This document shows positions 26,337-35,796 of a stretch of 64,000 nt of DNA, one piece after another. The notes beneath the pieces are model-generated. The model saw nothing but the letters and a program-made list of their open reading frames with translations, had not been told where the DNA came from and did not search any database. The position numbers were made by a program, and so were the translations under genes. The stretch lies in contig CAVWLO010000001.1 of assembly GCA_963755985.1 (NCBI GenBank), forward strand, positions 310,001 through 374,000, in the 5' to 3' direction. This stretch comes from DASXMT01 sp963755985 (lineage in GTDB: Bacteria > Actinomycetota > Acidimicrobiia > Acidimicrobiales > RAAP-2). Each line of letters opens with the position of its first letter. The stretch's first letter is position 1.

Positions 26337-27640
26337 CCGATTACAACGCCATCGACTTCTTCCGCGACGACGAGGTCGTCACGGACCCGTATGCGTACTT
26401 CGAGTGGCTACGTGCCCAGGGCCCGGTGCAGCCCGAGCCCCACCACGGCGTGACCATGGTGACCGGGTACGACGAAGCCCTGGCCGTGTACCACGACAGC
26501 GACACGTTCTCGTCGTGCAACTCGCCCACCGGCCCGTTCCCCGGGTTCCCGGTGCCGCTCGAAGGCGATGACGTCAGCCTGCTCATCGAGCGGCACCGCC
26601 ACGAGCTGCCGATGAGCGATCAGCTGCTCACGTTCGACCCACCGATCCACACCGCGCACCGCGCCTTGCTCCTGCGCCTCATCACCCCGAAACGACTGCG
26701 CGAGAACGAGGAGTTCATGTGGCGCCTCGCCGACCGCCAGATCGACGAATTCCTCGAAGACGGCAACGGCGAGTTCATCGGCGGGTACGGCCAGCCCTTT
26801 GCCATGCTCGTCGTGGCCGACCTGCTCGGCGTGCCCGAGGGCGACCTCGACCTGTTCCGCCAGCGGCTTGGCGCCGGGCCGAGCGGCCAGACCCGCACCG
26901 TAGGCAGCACCGGTGACGCGGCGCTGGCCCACAATCCGCTCGAGTTCCTCTACGAGCAATTCATCGCCTACATCGAGGACCGCCGCCGCAACCCGCGCAG
27001 CGACGTGCTGACCGGACTTGCGACCGCAACGTTCCCCGACGGCTCGACCCCAGAGGCCATCGACGTCGCCCGTATCGCCGGCAATCTCTTTGCAGCTGGT
27101 CAGGAGACGAGCGTCCGCCTCTTCGGCACTGCGCTACAGCGGATCGGCGACGACCACGAGCTTCAGCAGCTGCTCCGGGCGCACCGTGAGCACATTCCGA
27201 ACTTCGTCGAGGAGTGTCTCCGCATCGAGAGCCCGGTGAAGGGCGATTTCCGGCTGGCGCGCGTCACCACCGAGCTCGGCGGCGTGAAGATCCCAGCCGG
27301 GACCACCGTCATGGTCCTCAACGGCGCGGCCAACCGGGATCCCGGCCACTTCGAGTGCCCCGCCGACTTTCAAGTCGAACGGGCCAACGCTCGCCAACAC
27401 CTCGCGTTCGGCCATGGCGCCCACACGTGCCCCGGTTCTCCGCTGGCTCGCGCCGAGGGACGCATCACCATCGAGCGATTGCTCGACCGGATGGATGACA
27501 TCAGGATCTCAGAGAAGGAGCACGGTCCCCCCGGCGCCCGTCGTTACGACTACGTGCCGACGTACATTCTGCGCGGTGTCAGCCGCCTACACCTTGAATT
27601 CGAGCCGCACGTCGAATTCGAAGCGCGCGTCGATAGATGA
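26333..27640 (+). CDS. Cytochrome P450 monooxygenase
   Basis: 435 residues, soluble bacterial class. Key marks: AGQETSVRLFG in the I helix (oxygen activation), EECLRIESP with the ExxR pair in the K helix, and FGHGAHTCPGSPLARAEG around the haem ligand Cys366. It would hydroxylate a pathway substrate; no ferredoxin or reductase is encoded nearby. GTG 26333 has AGGAG about 10 nt upstream and overlaps the leader frame stop; a longer frame from 26267 is not favoured. Confidence 0.93.
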   Translation: MTDYNAIDFFRDDEVVTDPYAYFEWLRAQGPVQPEPHHGVTMVTGYDEALAVYHDSDTFSSCNSPTGPFPGFPVPLEGDDVSLLIERHRHELPMSDQLLTFDPPIHTAHRALLLRLITPKRLRENEEFMWRLADRQIDEFLEDGNGEFIGGYGQPFAMLVVADLLGVPEGDLDLFRQRLGAGPSGQTRTVGSTGDAALAHNPLEFLYEQFIAYIEDRRRNPRSDVLTGLATATFPDGSTPEAIDVARIAGNLFAAGQETSVRLFGTALQRIGDDHELQQLLRAHREHIPNFVEECLRIESPVKGDFRLARVTTELGGVKIPAGTTVMVLNGAANRDPGHFECPADFQVERANARQHLAFGHGAHTCPGSPLARAEGRITIERLLDRMDDIRISEKEHGPPGARRYDYVPTYILRGVSRLHLEFEPHVEFEARVDR

Positions 27641-27830
27641 GCGACGCAACCCAGCATCCTCGATAGTCGCCGGCGAGAGCAGACGGCAGCGGTTGGCCCC
27701 GACGTCGGTGTCGGGGCCGCGAGAGGTGATTTCCCCGAGTTGAACCGGCTGGCGTGCTTGGATCCTCCGCGGGTCTCCGAGCTGCACCTGGAGCTCCGGT
27801 CACGCCCGGAGCGAAGCATGGGTGGTTGCT

Positions 27831-27868
27831 TATACTGACCGGTTGGTCTAACTTTACCGGACGGTTGG
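27831..27868. promoter_or_regulatory. Tandem operator pair H before the solute-binding protein gene
   Basis: Two related sites: TATACTGACCGGTTGG (27831-27846) and TTTACCGGACGGTTGG (27853-27868). The first contains a -10-like TATACT. Both share the CGGTTGG right arm, a variant of the island palindrome. Confidence 0.5.
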
Positions 27869-27904
27869 TCTCATCTGGCCGACGGCGCGCAGAGGGGGAA
27901 CACG

Positions 27905-29245
27905 ATGAGAGTTCAGTCACCAGCGTCTGCAACCAGGGCGCTCAGGCGTCCGTGGCTGAGATGGGCCCACCGCAGCGGTGAGGGGAGGACGCGGCCACAC
28001 CGGACAGTGGTGACCGCCCTTCTGGCCGTCATCCTGGCGGCGACCGGCGCGCTGCCACTCGTACTGGCCGGCGCAGTCGCCGCCCCGGCGACGGCCAGCT
28101 CGGCACCGATCACCATTGCGTTCGTGACCGACCTGACGGGCGCGGGTGCGGCCGAGAACTCAACGGCACCGGCCGGTTTCAAGGCTCGCATTGCGTTGCA
28201 AAACGCCAACGGAGGGGTGAACGGTCACCAGATCGTGCCCCTGGTGATCGACGACAACACAAGCCCCAGTTTGGTCGTGACCGCGGTACAGGATGCCATT
28301 TCGAAGGGCGCATTCGGCATCGTCTCCGAGAGTCCGGTGTTCTTCTTGGCGGCCAAGTACCCCCAACAGCAGGGAATCCCCGTCACCGGCGCCTACAACG
28401 ACGGACCCGAATGGGGGCAGCAGCCCTACACCAACATGTTCGCTTCGGACCTCGGCAGCGTCGACCCCAAGTACCCGGTCAACACGCTGATCGGGAATTT
28501 CCTCAAGCAACATGGCGGCACGGTTCTCGGTGCGTACGGCTACGGCATCTCTCCATCGTCCAGCCGTGCGGCGATCGGGGTCGCCCGGGCCTTCCAGCAT
28601 GCGGGAGGCAAGGTTGGCGTATTGGATACGACTGTTTCCTTTGGGGGCGTCGACTTCACCACTGCGGCCCTGGTTGCCAGGCAAAACAAGGTAAACGCGG
28701 TTACCCCCAACATGGACAACAATTCGAATTTCGCTCTGGCGACAGCGCTCAAACAAGCCGGCGTCCATCTCAATTCGGTCGTCTACGCGACCGGCTACGA
28801 GCCGGATGCGATCAATTCTCCGGCGTGGAACGACCTGCAGGGTGGATACTTCCTCTCGTTCTTCCGACCCTTCTCCCTGCCGAACGCCGGCACCGTGCAG
28901 ATGGCCGCCGCACTGCAGAAGTACGCCGGCTTCACCAAGAGCCAGTTCCCCACCTATAGCCAATACGAATCCTGGGTGGGAGCAGACCTCATGATCAAGG
29001 GCATGCAGTTGGCGGGGAAGAACCCGACCCGGGCGACGGTCATCAAGGACCTCCGGGGCCTGAAGTCCTACAACGCCAATGGGCTTCTCCCAACCACCAT
29101 CAACTACTCCACCATCTTCGGCCACGATCCGGCGGAGACGTGCGCTTGGTTCATGCAAGCCCAGAAGGCCGGATTCGTGGCCACCTCATCGCAGCCCTAC
29201 TGCGGACGGGACCTTCCGGGGACCTCGACCGCCGGGTCATCCTGA
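27905..29245 (+). CDS. Branched-chain-type ABC solute-binding protein
   Basis: 446 residues. A basic N-terminus, hydrophobic segment (VVTALLAVILAATGALPLVLAG) and AATA-like cleavage region form a secretion signal. The mature part is a type I periplasmic-binding fold of the LivJ/Peripla_BP_6 family: ITIAFVTDLTG, ALQNANGGVNGHQI, and a late AADLMIKGMQLAGK-like helix. It would capture the pathway substrate outside the membrane. No ABC permease or ATPase lies nearby. AGAGGGGG precedes the ATG, with operators H upstream. Confidence 0.88.
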   Translation: MRVQSPASATRALRRPWLRWAHRSGEGRTRPHRTVVTALLAVILAATGALPLVLAGAVAAPATASSAPITIAFVTDLTGAGAAENSTAPAGFKARIALQNANGGVNGHQIVPLVIDDNTSPSLVVTAVQDAISKGAFGIVSESPVFFLAAKYPQQQGIPVTGAYNDGPEWGQQPYTNMFASDLGSVDPKYPVNTLIGNFLKQHGGTVLGAYGYGISPSSSRAAIGVARAFQHAGGKVGVLDTTVSFGGVDFTTAALVARQNKVNAVTPNMDNNSNFALATALKQAGVHLNSVVYATGYEPDAINSPAWNDLQGGYFLSFFRPFSLPNAGTVQMAAALQKYAGFTKSQFPTYSQYESWVGADLMIKGMQLAGKNPTRATVIKDLRGLKSYNANGLLPTTINYSTIFGHDPAETCAWFMQAQKAGFVATSSQPYCGRDLPGTSTAGSS

Positions 29246-29630
29246 CAACCGGGCCGATCGGCGGTGACGGGGCGGGTCGCCCTATCCTGGTCACCCGGTT
29301 ACGAGCCGGTCGTCGTCACCCGGCCGGCGTGATGAACTCCGGTTGGTCGAGCACGCGCAGCCAGGTGCCGTCGGGCTGCCTGCGAACCACCTGAGCCCGG
29401 GCGCCGGCCCCGTCCTTGGGCGGGGTGGAGGCGACGTAACCGCGCCGGGCGAAAGCACGAGCCTCCAGCTCTGGTGGCGGGCCGACGCCGCAGTCCGGGG
29501 CAAGGCCAAGCCAAGGTACGTCGACTCCGGTCGGCGCCCGTACGGTGGATCCGGCAGACTGTGCGCTACGACGAGGCCGTGTGGACGCCGGGCCTCAGCG
29601 AGACCACCTCAGCGAGACCAGGAGCACCCT
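29246..29630. other. 385-bp gap with a possible minus-strand gene relic
   Basis: No intact gene. On the minus strand a stop-free stretch from about 29595 to the TGA at 29316-29318 ends in VVRRQPDGTWLRVLDQPEF, which looks like the C-terminal strands of a SnoaL/DUF4440-like (ketosteroid-isomerase fold) protein. It has no usable start, so it may be a decayed gene or chance. Just before 29631 the sequence AGCGAGACCA occurs twice. Confidence 0.3.
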
Positions 29631-30242
29631 ATGAATGACCCGGATGGACCAGAACGCACCAAGCAGCCCGAGGAGGTCCCCGTCGAGGGCGGGGGCATCT
29701 TCCAGTCGAGGGCTGATGGCCAGCTCCATTTCACGCCCGAGTCGGTGGGAAGCACCAATCCGATTTCGGCTCCGGTCGATGCCACTCCCCTGGAAGAGGA
29801 CGAGCCGGAAGGCGTCATCCCCCCAAGCCCCCTCTGGGCCATGAAAGACAAGCGTCACGAGCAGTGGGTCATGTTCGGCCACGCCGACAGGGTCCGGAGC
29901 CGCTTCGGCACAGGCGACGAGACGGTCTACGCCATCGACGACGGCAAGCGCCACTGCATGATCGGTCGCCGGGTGGGGGCCACGCTCGACGGCTGCGTCT
30001 ACAGCCTCGTCGCCCGCATCGACCGCGACACGTTCGTCTCGCTGGAGGCCGCCGCCATCACCGCCCGGGACGCGTTCGCCCGAAGCCGCGAGCCGGCCCT
30101 GGTGGCCGCAGCCGAAGGAGATGGGGTGTCGAACCTGTTCGACATCGACAACTACCGCCACCCCAATGACATCCCGGACGACTACCTCCCGCCCCACCCA
30201 TTCATCGAGTTTGCCCGGGACCTTCCAGCCGCCGAGAACTGA
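29631..30242 (+). CDS. Unknown 203-residue soluble protein
   Basis: The N-terminal 60 residues are acidic and proline-rich and probably disordered. The rest is a compact domain with FGHADRVRSRFGTGDETVYAIDDG, then RHCMIGRRVGATLDGCVYSLVARI, and a C-terminus ending LPPHPFIEFARDLPAAEN. No family recognised. Start ATG 29631 has AGGAG 7 nt upstream; the frame is open further upstream without support. Convergent with the FSP1-like gene. Confidence 0.6.
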   Translation: MNDPDGPERTKQPEEVPVEGGGIFQSRADGQLHFTPESVGSTNPISAPVDATPLEEDEPEGVIPPSPLWAMKDKRHEQWVMFGHADRVRSRFGTGDETVYAIDDGKRHCMIGRRVGATLDGCVYSLVARIDRDTFVSLEAAAITARDAFARSREPALVAAAEGDGVSNLFDIDNYRHPNDIPDDYLPPHPFIEFARDLPAAEN

Positions 30243-30258
30243 CCGGAACGAGCGGTCG

Positions 30259-31383
30259 TCATTCGTCATTGGCCGCGGCCACGGCGAGCCCGAACAACTC
30301 CTGGAGCGGGTCGACCCCCATGTCCCTGCCCTTGAGGTCGGCGACGAGGTCTGGGCCGATGATCTCATCCTGGCCGGGGAATTGTCCGGCTCCGCCCAGA
30401 GGCCCGATCGGGACGACGATCCCCGGTCCCATGGCCTGATAGGCGGTCAGATCCGACCCGTCGGCCAGGGCGGCGATGTTGGCGGCCACCGTCTCGGCCT
30501 CGCGGCGGGCGAATGCCGCCATCTTGGCGTCGGCGGTGGAGAGGTCTCCCACCGCGAACACGGTGGTCTGGCCCACGACCTGGAGGGTGGGCTCGACCCG
30601 GACGAAGCCGTCGGCTCGGAGAGCCGGTAACAACACCTCTCCGAGGTAGTCACTGTTGGGCACGACGCCGAAACATTGGAACCAGATGTCGGCGGTGATA
30701 TCGGAACCGTCCTCCGTGGTCACGGTGAAGGTCCCCAACTCGCCGGGGGCGGTCGAGGGAGCGGCGCGCAACCGGCTTCCGAGCAGGACCTCGACACCCA
30801 CCTCGGCCAGTTGCCGGCGGAGCTCGGCCCTCAGCTCCGGCTTGAACGGTCCCCCCAAGAGCTCGCCGGAGACGTCGAAGAGCGTGACCGACTTGTCGGG
30901 CCATACATGGCCGATCTCCCCCGCGAGCTCGATGCCGACAGGACCCGCCCCCAGCAAGAGGACCCGGTCGGCCTCGGAGAGAGCGTCGTGGGCGGCGCGG
31001 ACCTGGTCGTGAGCCGCTTGGGTGTCCACTTTGTCCGTCTTGGCTGGGAAGGCATAGCTCGATCCGGTGGCCAGCACCACGTAGTCGGCCACGATCGCCT
31101 GTCCCGACGCGGTCACCACCCGACCCGGCTCCACGACGGCAGCCCGGTCCCTGACGACTCGGCCGTTGGCCAAGAGCTTGTCGTAGGGAAGGTAGATCCT
31201 CGGCAGCCACGACGGGTCGACCAGCGCCCGAAGGGCGGCAATGTTGTGCATGAACGCATCCTTCGGCTCTATGAGAACCACGTCCATGTTCTGGTCGAGC
31301 GCCTTGGCCACTGCCACCCCCCCGTAACCGCCGCCCACGACCACCACGGTCGACCTGCTTTGTGCCTGGTCAATCCCGGTCAT
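30259..31383 (-). CDS. FSP1/AMID-like NAD(P)H-quinone oxidoreductase
   Basis: 374 residues of the two-dinucleotide-binding flavoprotein fold related to NDH-2. The FAD motif is VVVVGGGYGGVAVAKAL at the N-terminus; VLLLGAGPVGIELAGEIG marks the NAD(P)H site; VFAVGDLSTADAKMA closes the FAD site. The F-M-H-N segment (DAFMHNIAALRALV) is typical of AIFM2/FSP1-like enzymes that reduce quinones. Stands alone. Confidence 0.85.
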   Translation of the reverse strand: MTGIDQAQSRSTVVVVGGGYGGVAVAKALDQNMDVVLIEPKDAFMHNIAALRALVDPSWLPRIYLPYDKLLANGRVVRDRAAVVEPGRVVTASGQAIVADYVVLATGSSYAFPAKTDKVDTQAAHDQVRAAHDALSEADRVLLLGAGPVGIELAGEIGHVWPDKSVTLFDVSGELLGGPFKPELRAELRRQLAEVGVEVLLGSRLRAAPSTAPGELGTFTVTTEDGSDITADIWFQCFGVVPNSDYLGEVLLPALRADGFVRVEPTLQVVGQTTVFAVGDLSTADAKMAAFARREAETVAANIAALADGSDLTAYQAMGPGIVVPIGPLGGAGQFPGQDEIIGPDLVADLKGRDMGVDPLQELFGLAVAAANDE

Positions 31384-31575
31384 CTGCTCTCCAGTCCTCG
31401 CTCGTCCTGTGCGTCTTTGCCTGCAGTACGTCTTGAGCCAATATGATATTTCTCACAGATGATCTGTGCAACTGACCTCCATGCCGGCGCATATCGTTCG
31501 ACACGCCGGGGATCTGGCCCACGGGGCTGATCCCATCACGGCCATCCCGACAGGGCACAAGCACGGGCCTACGGC

Positions 31576-32307
31576 ATGATGTACGCCTGCGAGAGAACGG
31601 TGTCGTGCGTGAAACGGAGTCCTGAAACTGGCGCGGGCATGACCCACGTCGCCAACCGCGGCTGGAAACGCGGCCCGGGTCGCGGCTGGCAGCGCGGCCG
31701 GCCCTATGCCGGCCGGCCGCGCTGGGCCCTTGGTCTCGTGGTCGCCACGACGGCTGGATCACTGGCCTACGGCTCGCCTGCGGTGGCCGCCACCACCCCG
31801 ACGGCACAGCAACTCCAGGGGATGGCCCTCTCCATCCAGAACCTTCCCCCCGGTTGGTCCAAGAGCTCTGCCAGCCCGCCCCCAACCACCAAGAGCTGCT
31901 ACAGCAATCCCATTTGGAAGGTCCCCTACCAGGCCAGGGCCCGAGCTGCCTTCCAGATGAACCAGAGCGTGCCCCAGCTCGTCGAGCTGCTCGGCTCGTA
32001 CCAAAACGGTCACGCGGCCTACCAACAGGTCGTTGCCAACCTCAACCGGTGCTCGAACTTCTCGGAGACGGTGGGGGGCGAGAAGATCTCCGGAACCGTC
32101 AGCCAAATCTCGAACAAGCAGTTCGGTGCCGAGAGCGCGAGCTACACGGCCAACTTGACCGTGCAGGGGACGGTACTCGACCAGGAGTTTGTGATCGCCC
32201 GGAAGGGCAACACCCTCGCCGCGGTAGCCGTGGGCGACTACGGCCCGGTCGACTCGCAGTTGCTCGGTTCGCTCGCCACCAAGGCGATGGGCAAGATATC
32301 GGCATAG
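31576..32307 (+). CDS. Secreted protein with PknH-like sensor domain
   Basis: 243 residues. An Arg-rich N-terminus is followed by a hydrophobic segment (RWALGLVVATTAGSLAYG) and an Ala-rich cleavage region, so it is exported or membrane-anchored. The outer part has two Cys (KSCYSN and LNRCSN) and a strand pattern like the extracellular PknH/LppH-type domain of mycobacteria; that match is tentative. No clear Shine-Dalgarno marks the start; GTG 31609 and ATG 31639 are alternatives. Confidence 0.5.
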   Translation: MMYACERTVSCVKRSPETGAGMTHVANRGWKRGPGRGWQRGRPYAGRPRWALGLVVATTAGSLAYGSPAVAATTPTAQQLQGMALSIQNLPPGWSKSSASPPPTTKSCYSNPIWKVPYQARARAAFQMNQSVPQLVELLGSYQNGHAAYQQVVANLNRCSNFSETVGGEKISGTVSQISNKQFGAESASYTANLTVQGTVLDQEFVIARKGNTLAAVAVGDYGPVDSQLLGSLATKAMGKISA

Positions 32308-32424
32308 CCGCAGCCGACGCCGGCTCCGGAGCGGACCACAGGGGCCGAACGGCCACCCGAGCCGAACGGCCACACGAGCGGTCGGGCCACAGGAACCAGC
32401 CGGCCACACAAAGGGGGGAGCGCC

Positions 32425-33336
32425 ATGGAAGGACAGAAGATCCTGGTGACCGGCCCGACCGGCCACCTGACCGCGCCGCTGGTCCGGGAGCTGGCCGCCG
32501 ACAACGACGTGTGGGGCATGGCCAGGTTCTCTGACCCCGGCCAACGCAGCGAGCTCGAAGCCCTCGGGGTGACCTGCGTCAAGAAGGACTTGGCCGTCGA
32601 CCGCTTCGACGATCTCCCCGACGACTTCGACTACGTCTTCCACGCCGGGGCCATGGTGGCGATGGACTCCGAGAAAGACATGGCCCACACCTTCGAGGTC
32701 AACGTACAGGGAACGGGCCGGTTGATGGTCCACTGCCAGTCGGTGAAGACGTTCGTCCACTGCTCCACCGGCGGGGTCTACGCCCACGCCGACCACCCCC
32801 GCACCGAGACCGACCTCTACGGAGCCACCATCCCCGCCTACAGCCTGTCCAAGATCGCCGCCGAGCACCTGGTCCGCTTCGTCTCCGAGCAGTGGCGGAT
32901 CCCCACCATCATCCTCCGCATCGGGGCGGTCTACGGCTTCGATGCCACCGGCCCGGCCGTCCGGCTCGACCGCATGGTCCGGGGCAAGGAGGTCTGGGTC
33001 AACCCGACCGAGCCCCGGGGCGCGTCGGTCATGTGGCAGGGCGACGCCGTCCGCCTGGCCATCGCCGCCCTCGATGCCGGACGCCTGCCCGCCATCACCG
33101 TGAACTTCTGTGGTGACGAGGCGGTCAGCATCGAGGACTATTGCACCTACGTGGGCCGGCTATTGGGCATCGAGCCCACCTTCAAGTACACCGACGGCAC
33201 CTATCCGGCCGGGCAGATGGACACGACGCTCATGCACGAGGTGCTGGGGCGATGCGAGACCTCCTGGCGCGACGGTTTCCGGCAGCTCGCCGCCCACCGA
33301 TACCCCGACTTCGAGCTCCGCGAGGTGGGGGACTGA
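32425..33336 (+). CDS. NAD-dependent epimerase/dehydratase (extended SDR)
   Basis: 303 residues. N-terminal LVTGPTGHLTAPLVREL is a glycine-motif variant; VFHAGAMV, STGGVYAHAD and catalytic YSLSK follow the extended-SDR order. C-terminal half (residues about 190-300) is the substrate domain. Such enzymes act on nucleotide sugars or sterol-like alcohols; the substrate is not evident. A strong AAGGGGGGAG lies upstream of the ATG. Convergent with the luciferase-like gene. Confidence 0.82.
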   Translation: MEGQKILVTGPTGHLTAPLVRELAADNDVWGMARFSDPGQRSELEALGVTCVKKDLAVDRFDDLPDDFDYVFHAGAMVAMDSEKDMAHTFEVNVQGTGRLMVHCQSVKTFVHCSTGGVYAHADHPRTETDLYGATIPAYSLSKIAAEHLVRFVSEQWRIPTIILRIGAVYGFDATGPAVRLDRMVRGKEVWVNPTEPRGASVMWQGDAVRLAIAALDAGRLPAITVNFCGDEAVSIEDYCTYVGRLLGIEPTFKYTDGTYPAGQMDTTLMHEVLGRCETSWRDGFRQLAAHRYPDFELREVGD

Positions 33337-33373
33337 CCCCGCCTGTGTAGCCGGGGTCGGCCTGTCGGTCCGG

Positions 33374-34423
33374 TCAACCAGCCAGCTCCTTTACCTGTTC
33401 GATAAGGTCGACCGCCCGTTGGTCGCCGACGGGCACCGGCGCCACCTGGAGGTGGGTGACCCCGGCCTCGGCGAAGGCGGCAATGCGCTCAGCGACGTGG
33501 CCGGCCGGTCCACACAGGGAGGTCTGCTCCAAGAGCTCCTCGGGAACCGCCGCCTCCGCCTCTGCCTTCTTGCCGGTCAGGTACAAGTCCTGGATCCTCT
33601 TGGCCGCTTCCTCATAACCCGAGCGGCGGGCGACATCGTTGTAGAAGTTCCGGCCCCTCGCGCCCATCCCGCCGATATAGAGGGCCAAGCTCGGCCGGGA
33701 AAGTTGGCGCACGGCGGTCACGTCGTCCCCGTCGCCGATGGCCAACACCCCGCCGGCCGCGATGGAAAGGGGCCCGAGGGAGGCGTCGCGCTTGGCCAAC
33801 CCGGCGTCGAGTGCCGGGCCCCACACCGCCTTCGCCTTCTCGGGAATGAAGAGCATCGGCAGCCAGCCATTGGCCACCTCTGCCGTCATGGCCACGTTCT
33901 TCTCCCCCAGCGAGGCGACCCAGACCGGGATGTCGGCGCGGACCGGGCGGCCGATGATCTTGAGGGCCTTGCCCAGGCCCGTCCCCTGCCCGGCCGGGAG
34001 CGGCACCGTGAACACCTCACCCTCGTGGGTCAGGGGCTCCTCGCGGGCCCAGACCTTCCGGCAGATCTCGATCACCTCCCGGGTCCGGGCGATGGGTGCG
34101 GTGTAGGGCACGCCGTGGAACCCCTCGATCACCTGTGGCCCCGAAGCCCCGAGGCCCAGATGGAAGCGGCCATCCGACAGGGCGTCGATGCCCGCTGCCG
34201 TCATGGCGATCAGCGTTGGGGTTCGCGAGTAGATCGGGAGAATGGCCGAACCGATCTCCACCTTCTCGGTCAGTGCGGCCAGATAGCCCATCAAGCTCGG
34301 GCCGTCCAACCCGTAGGCCTCGGCCACCCACACCAGGTCGAGGCCGGCCCGTTCGAACTCGGCGACCTGCGCCGCCGACTCCCGGAACCTGCCGGCATAG
34401 CTCAGCGTGGTCGTGATCTTCAT
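33374..34423 (-). CDS. Luciferase-like (LLM) flavin/F420-dependent oxidoreductase
   Basis: 349 residues, TIM-barrel LLM class. N-terminus MKITTTLSYAGRF, VWVAEAYGLDGPSLMGYLAA, GSAILPIYSRTPTLIAMTAA and GLGASGPQVIEGFHG are the standard strands and loops. In actinobacteria many relatives use F420, but the cofactor cannot be proved from sequence. ATG 34423 has GAGGGGAA upstream; the frame is open further to 34822 but that part is not conserved-looking. Confidence 0.88.
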   Translation of the reverse strand: MKITTTLSYAGRFRESAAQVAEFERAGLDLVWVAEAYGLDGPSLMGYLAALTEKVEIGSAILPIYSRTPTLIAMTAAGIDALSDGRFHLGLGASGPQVIEGFHGVPYTAPIARTREVIEICRKVWAREEPLTHEGEVFTVPLPAGQGTGLGKALKIIGRPVRADIPVWVASLGEKNVAMTAEVANGWLPMLFIPEKAKAVWGPALDAGLAKRDASLGPLSIAAGGVLAIGDGDDVTAVRQLSRPSLALYIGGMGARGRNFYNDVARRSGYEEAAKRIQDLYLTGKKAEAEAAVPEELLEQTSLCGPAGHVAERIAAFAEAGVTHLQVAPVPVGDQRAVDLIEQVKELAG

Positions 34424-34533
34424 CGTTCCCCTCACAATCTGGCCACTGGGTGGACCGGGTTCGTCCTGTGCGGGCATGTTCGCGTACACCCAAAGCGGAG
34501 GTCGAAACGGCGGGGGTTCTTCTCGGTCGAGGG

Positions 34534-35616
34534 TCAGTCGACGGGCGAGCCCTCGGCGATGGCCTGGTCGAGGTGGGCCCGCTGGATGTCGATCATCTCG
34601 GCGATGTCCTCGTCCTCGGCCATGACCGCATCGAGATCGGTCGACTCGTAGCCGATGACGTCCATGTCGGCGAAGGTCTGGCGCATCTTTGGCCCCCACA
34701 AACCGACGTCCCTCAAGGTGGGCACGATCCTGGTGAACAACAGGCTGCGGAACACGCGCTGGCTCTCGCTCTGGTTGACGAAGGCGATGCACTCGTCTGG
34801 GTCGTAGCCGAGACGCTGCCACAGCTCCTCGCCGAGGAAGCGGTCGCGCATCCGGTAGCAGGCATCGGCGCAGAAATCCTCGCGCTCGTCCCGCTCGGCC
34901 TGGGTGAGCTGCGGGTAATAGTCGCGCAGCGCCAAGCGGCCGAACATGACATGGCGGGCCTCATCTTGCATGACATAGGCGTTCACCGCCTTGCCCAGTG
35001 GGTCACCCGCCGTATTCCGAATGAGCCCGAAGGCGGCGAGGGCCAGGCCCTCGATCAGCACCTGCATCCCGAGGTAGGTCATGTCCCACCGCGAGTCGGT
35101 GAGCACGTCATGGAGCAGAGACTTCAGATTGTCATTGATCGGATAGGCGGTCTCGATCTTGTCGAGATAGCGGGAGTAGGTCTCGACATGACGAGCCTCG
35201 TCCATCACCTGGGTGGCCGCGTAGAACTTCGAGTCGATGTGGGGGACCGTTTCGACGATCTTGGCCGTGCAGATCAGTGCACCCTGCTCGCCGTGGAGGA
35301 ACTGGCTGAACTGCCAGGCCACCATGTTCCGCCTCACGTTGCCCCGTTCGGATTTGTTGAGCCTGTCCCACACCGGCGACCCGAAGATAGGCACCAGCTC
35401 GTCGGGCACCTGGAGCGGGTTCTCCAGGTCCGGGTCGTGGGACCAGTCGATCCGCTCGGCCGCATCCCACTGCTTCTTCTTGCCCTTGTCGTAGAGGTTG
35501 ATGAGCTTCTCTCGCCCGTCGTCGTACTCCCAGGTGAACGTAGCCGTCCCTGACTTGTCCTCTGTCTGCCACCCGGTCTTGTCCACCGGCAGCTGGTACA
35601 CCTTGGTCGTCATCAT
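34534..35616 (-). CDS. Ferritin-like diiron protein, probable oxygenase
   Basis: 360 residues. Four helices carry a diiron site: FLHGEQGAL (Glu), DEARHVETYSRY (Glu and His), LIEGLALAAFGL (Glu) and DEARHVMFGRL (Glu and His). The doubled DEARH motif resembles ribonucleotide-reductase R2, AurF-type N-oxygenases and related ligand-binding oxidases. Substrate unknown. Two adjacent ATGs start it, after GGGGGAA. Same direction as the LLM gene, separated by 110 bp. Confidence 0.82.
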   Translation of the reverse strand: MMTTKVYQLPVDKTGWQTEDKSGTATFTWEYDDGREKLINLYDKGKKKQWDAAERIDWSHDPDLENPLQVPDELVPIFGSPVWDRLNKSERGNVRRNMVAWQFSQFLHGEQGALICTAKIVETVPHIDSKFYAATQVMDEARHVETYSRYLDKIETAYPINDNLKSLLHDVLTDSRWDMTYLGMQVLIEGLALAAFGLIRNTAGDPLGKAVNAYVMQDEARHVMFGRLALRDYYPQLTQAERDEREDFCADACYRMRDRFLGEELWQRLGYDPDECIAFVNQSESQRVFRSLLFTRIVPTLRDVGLWGPKMRQTFADMDVIGYESTDLDAVMAEDEDIAEMIDIQRAHLDQAIAEGSPVD

Positions 35617-35796
35617 TCCCCCTGGTCATTCGGCCTCCCATCAGTCTGGGGGTCCGTCCGATCGTTGTCAACGGACCGGCCCGGAGCACATACGGTGGGA
35701 CGTCGAACAACTTCTGGATTTCCTGTCGATCCGGGAGGGTGCACAGCGTCAATTGGGCGATGCGGACATTCCGCTGCCCACGACAAGGAGCCAATC

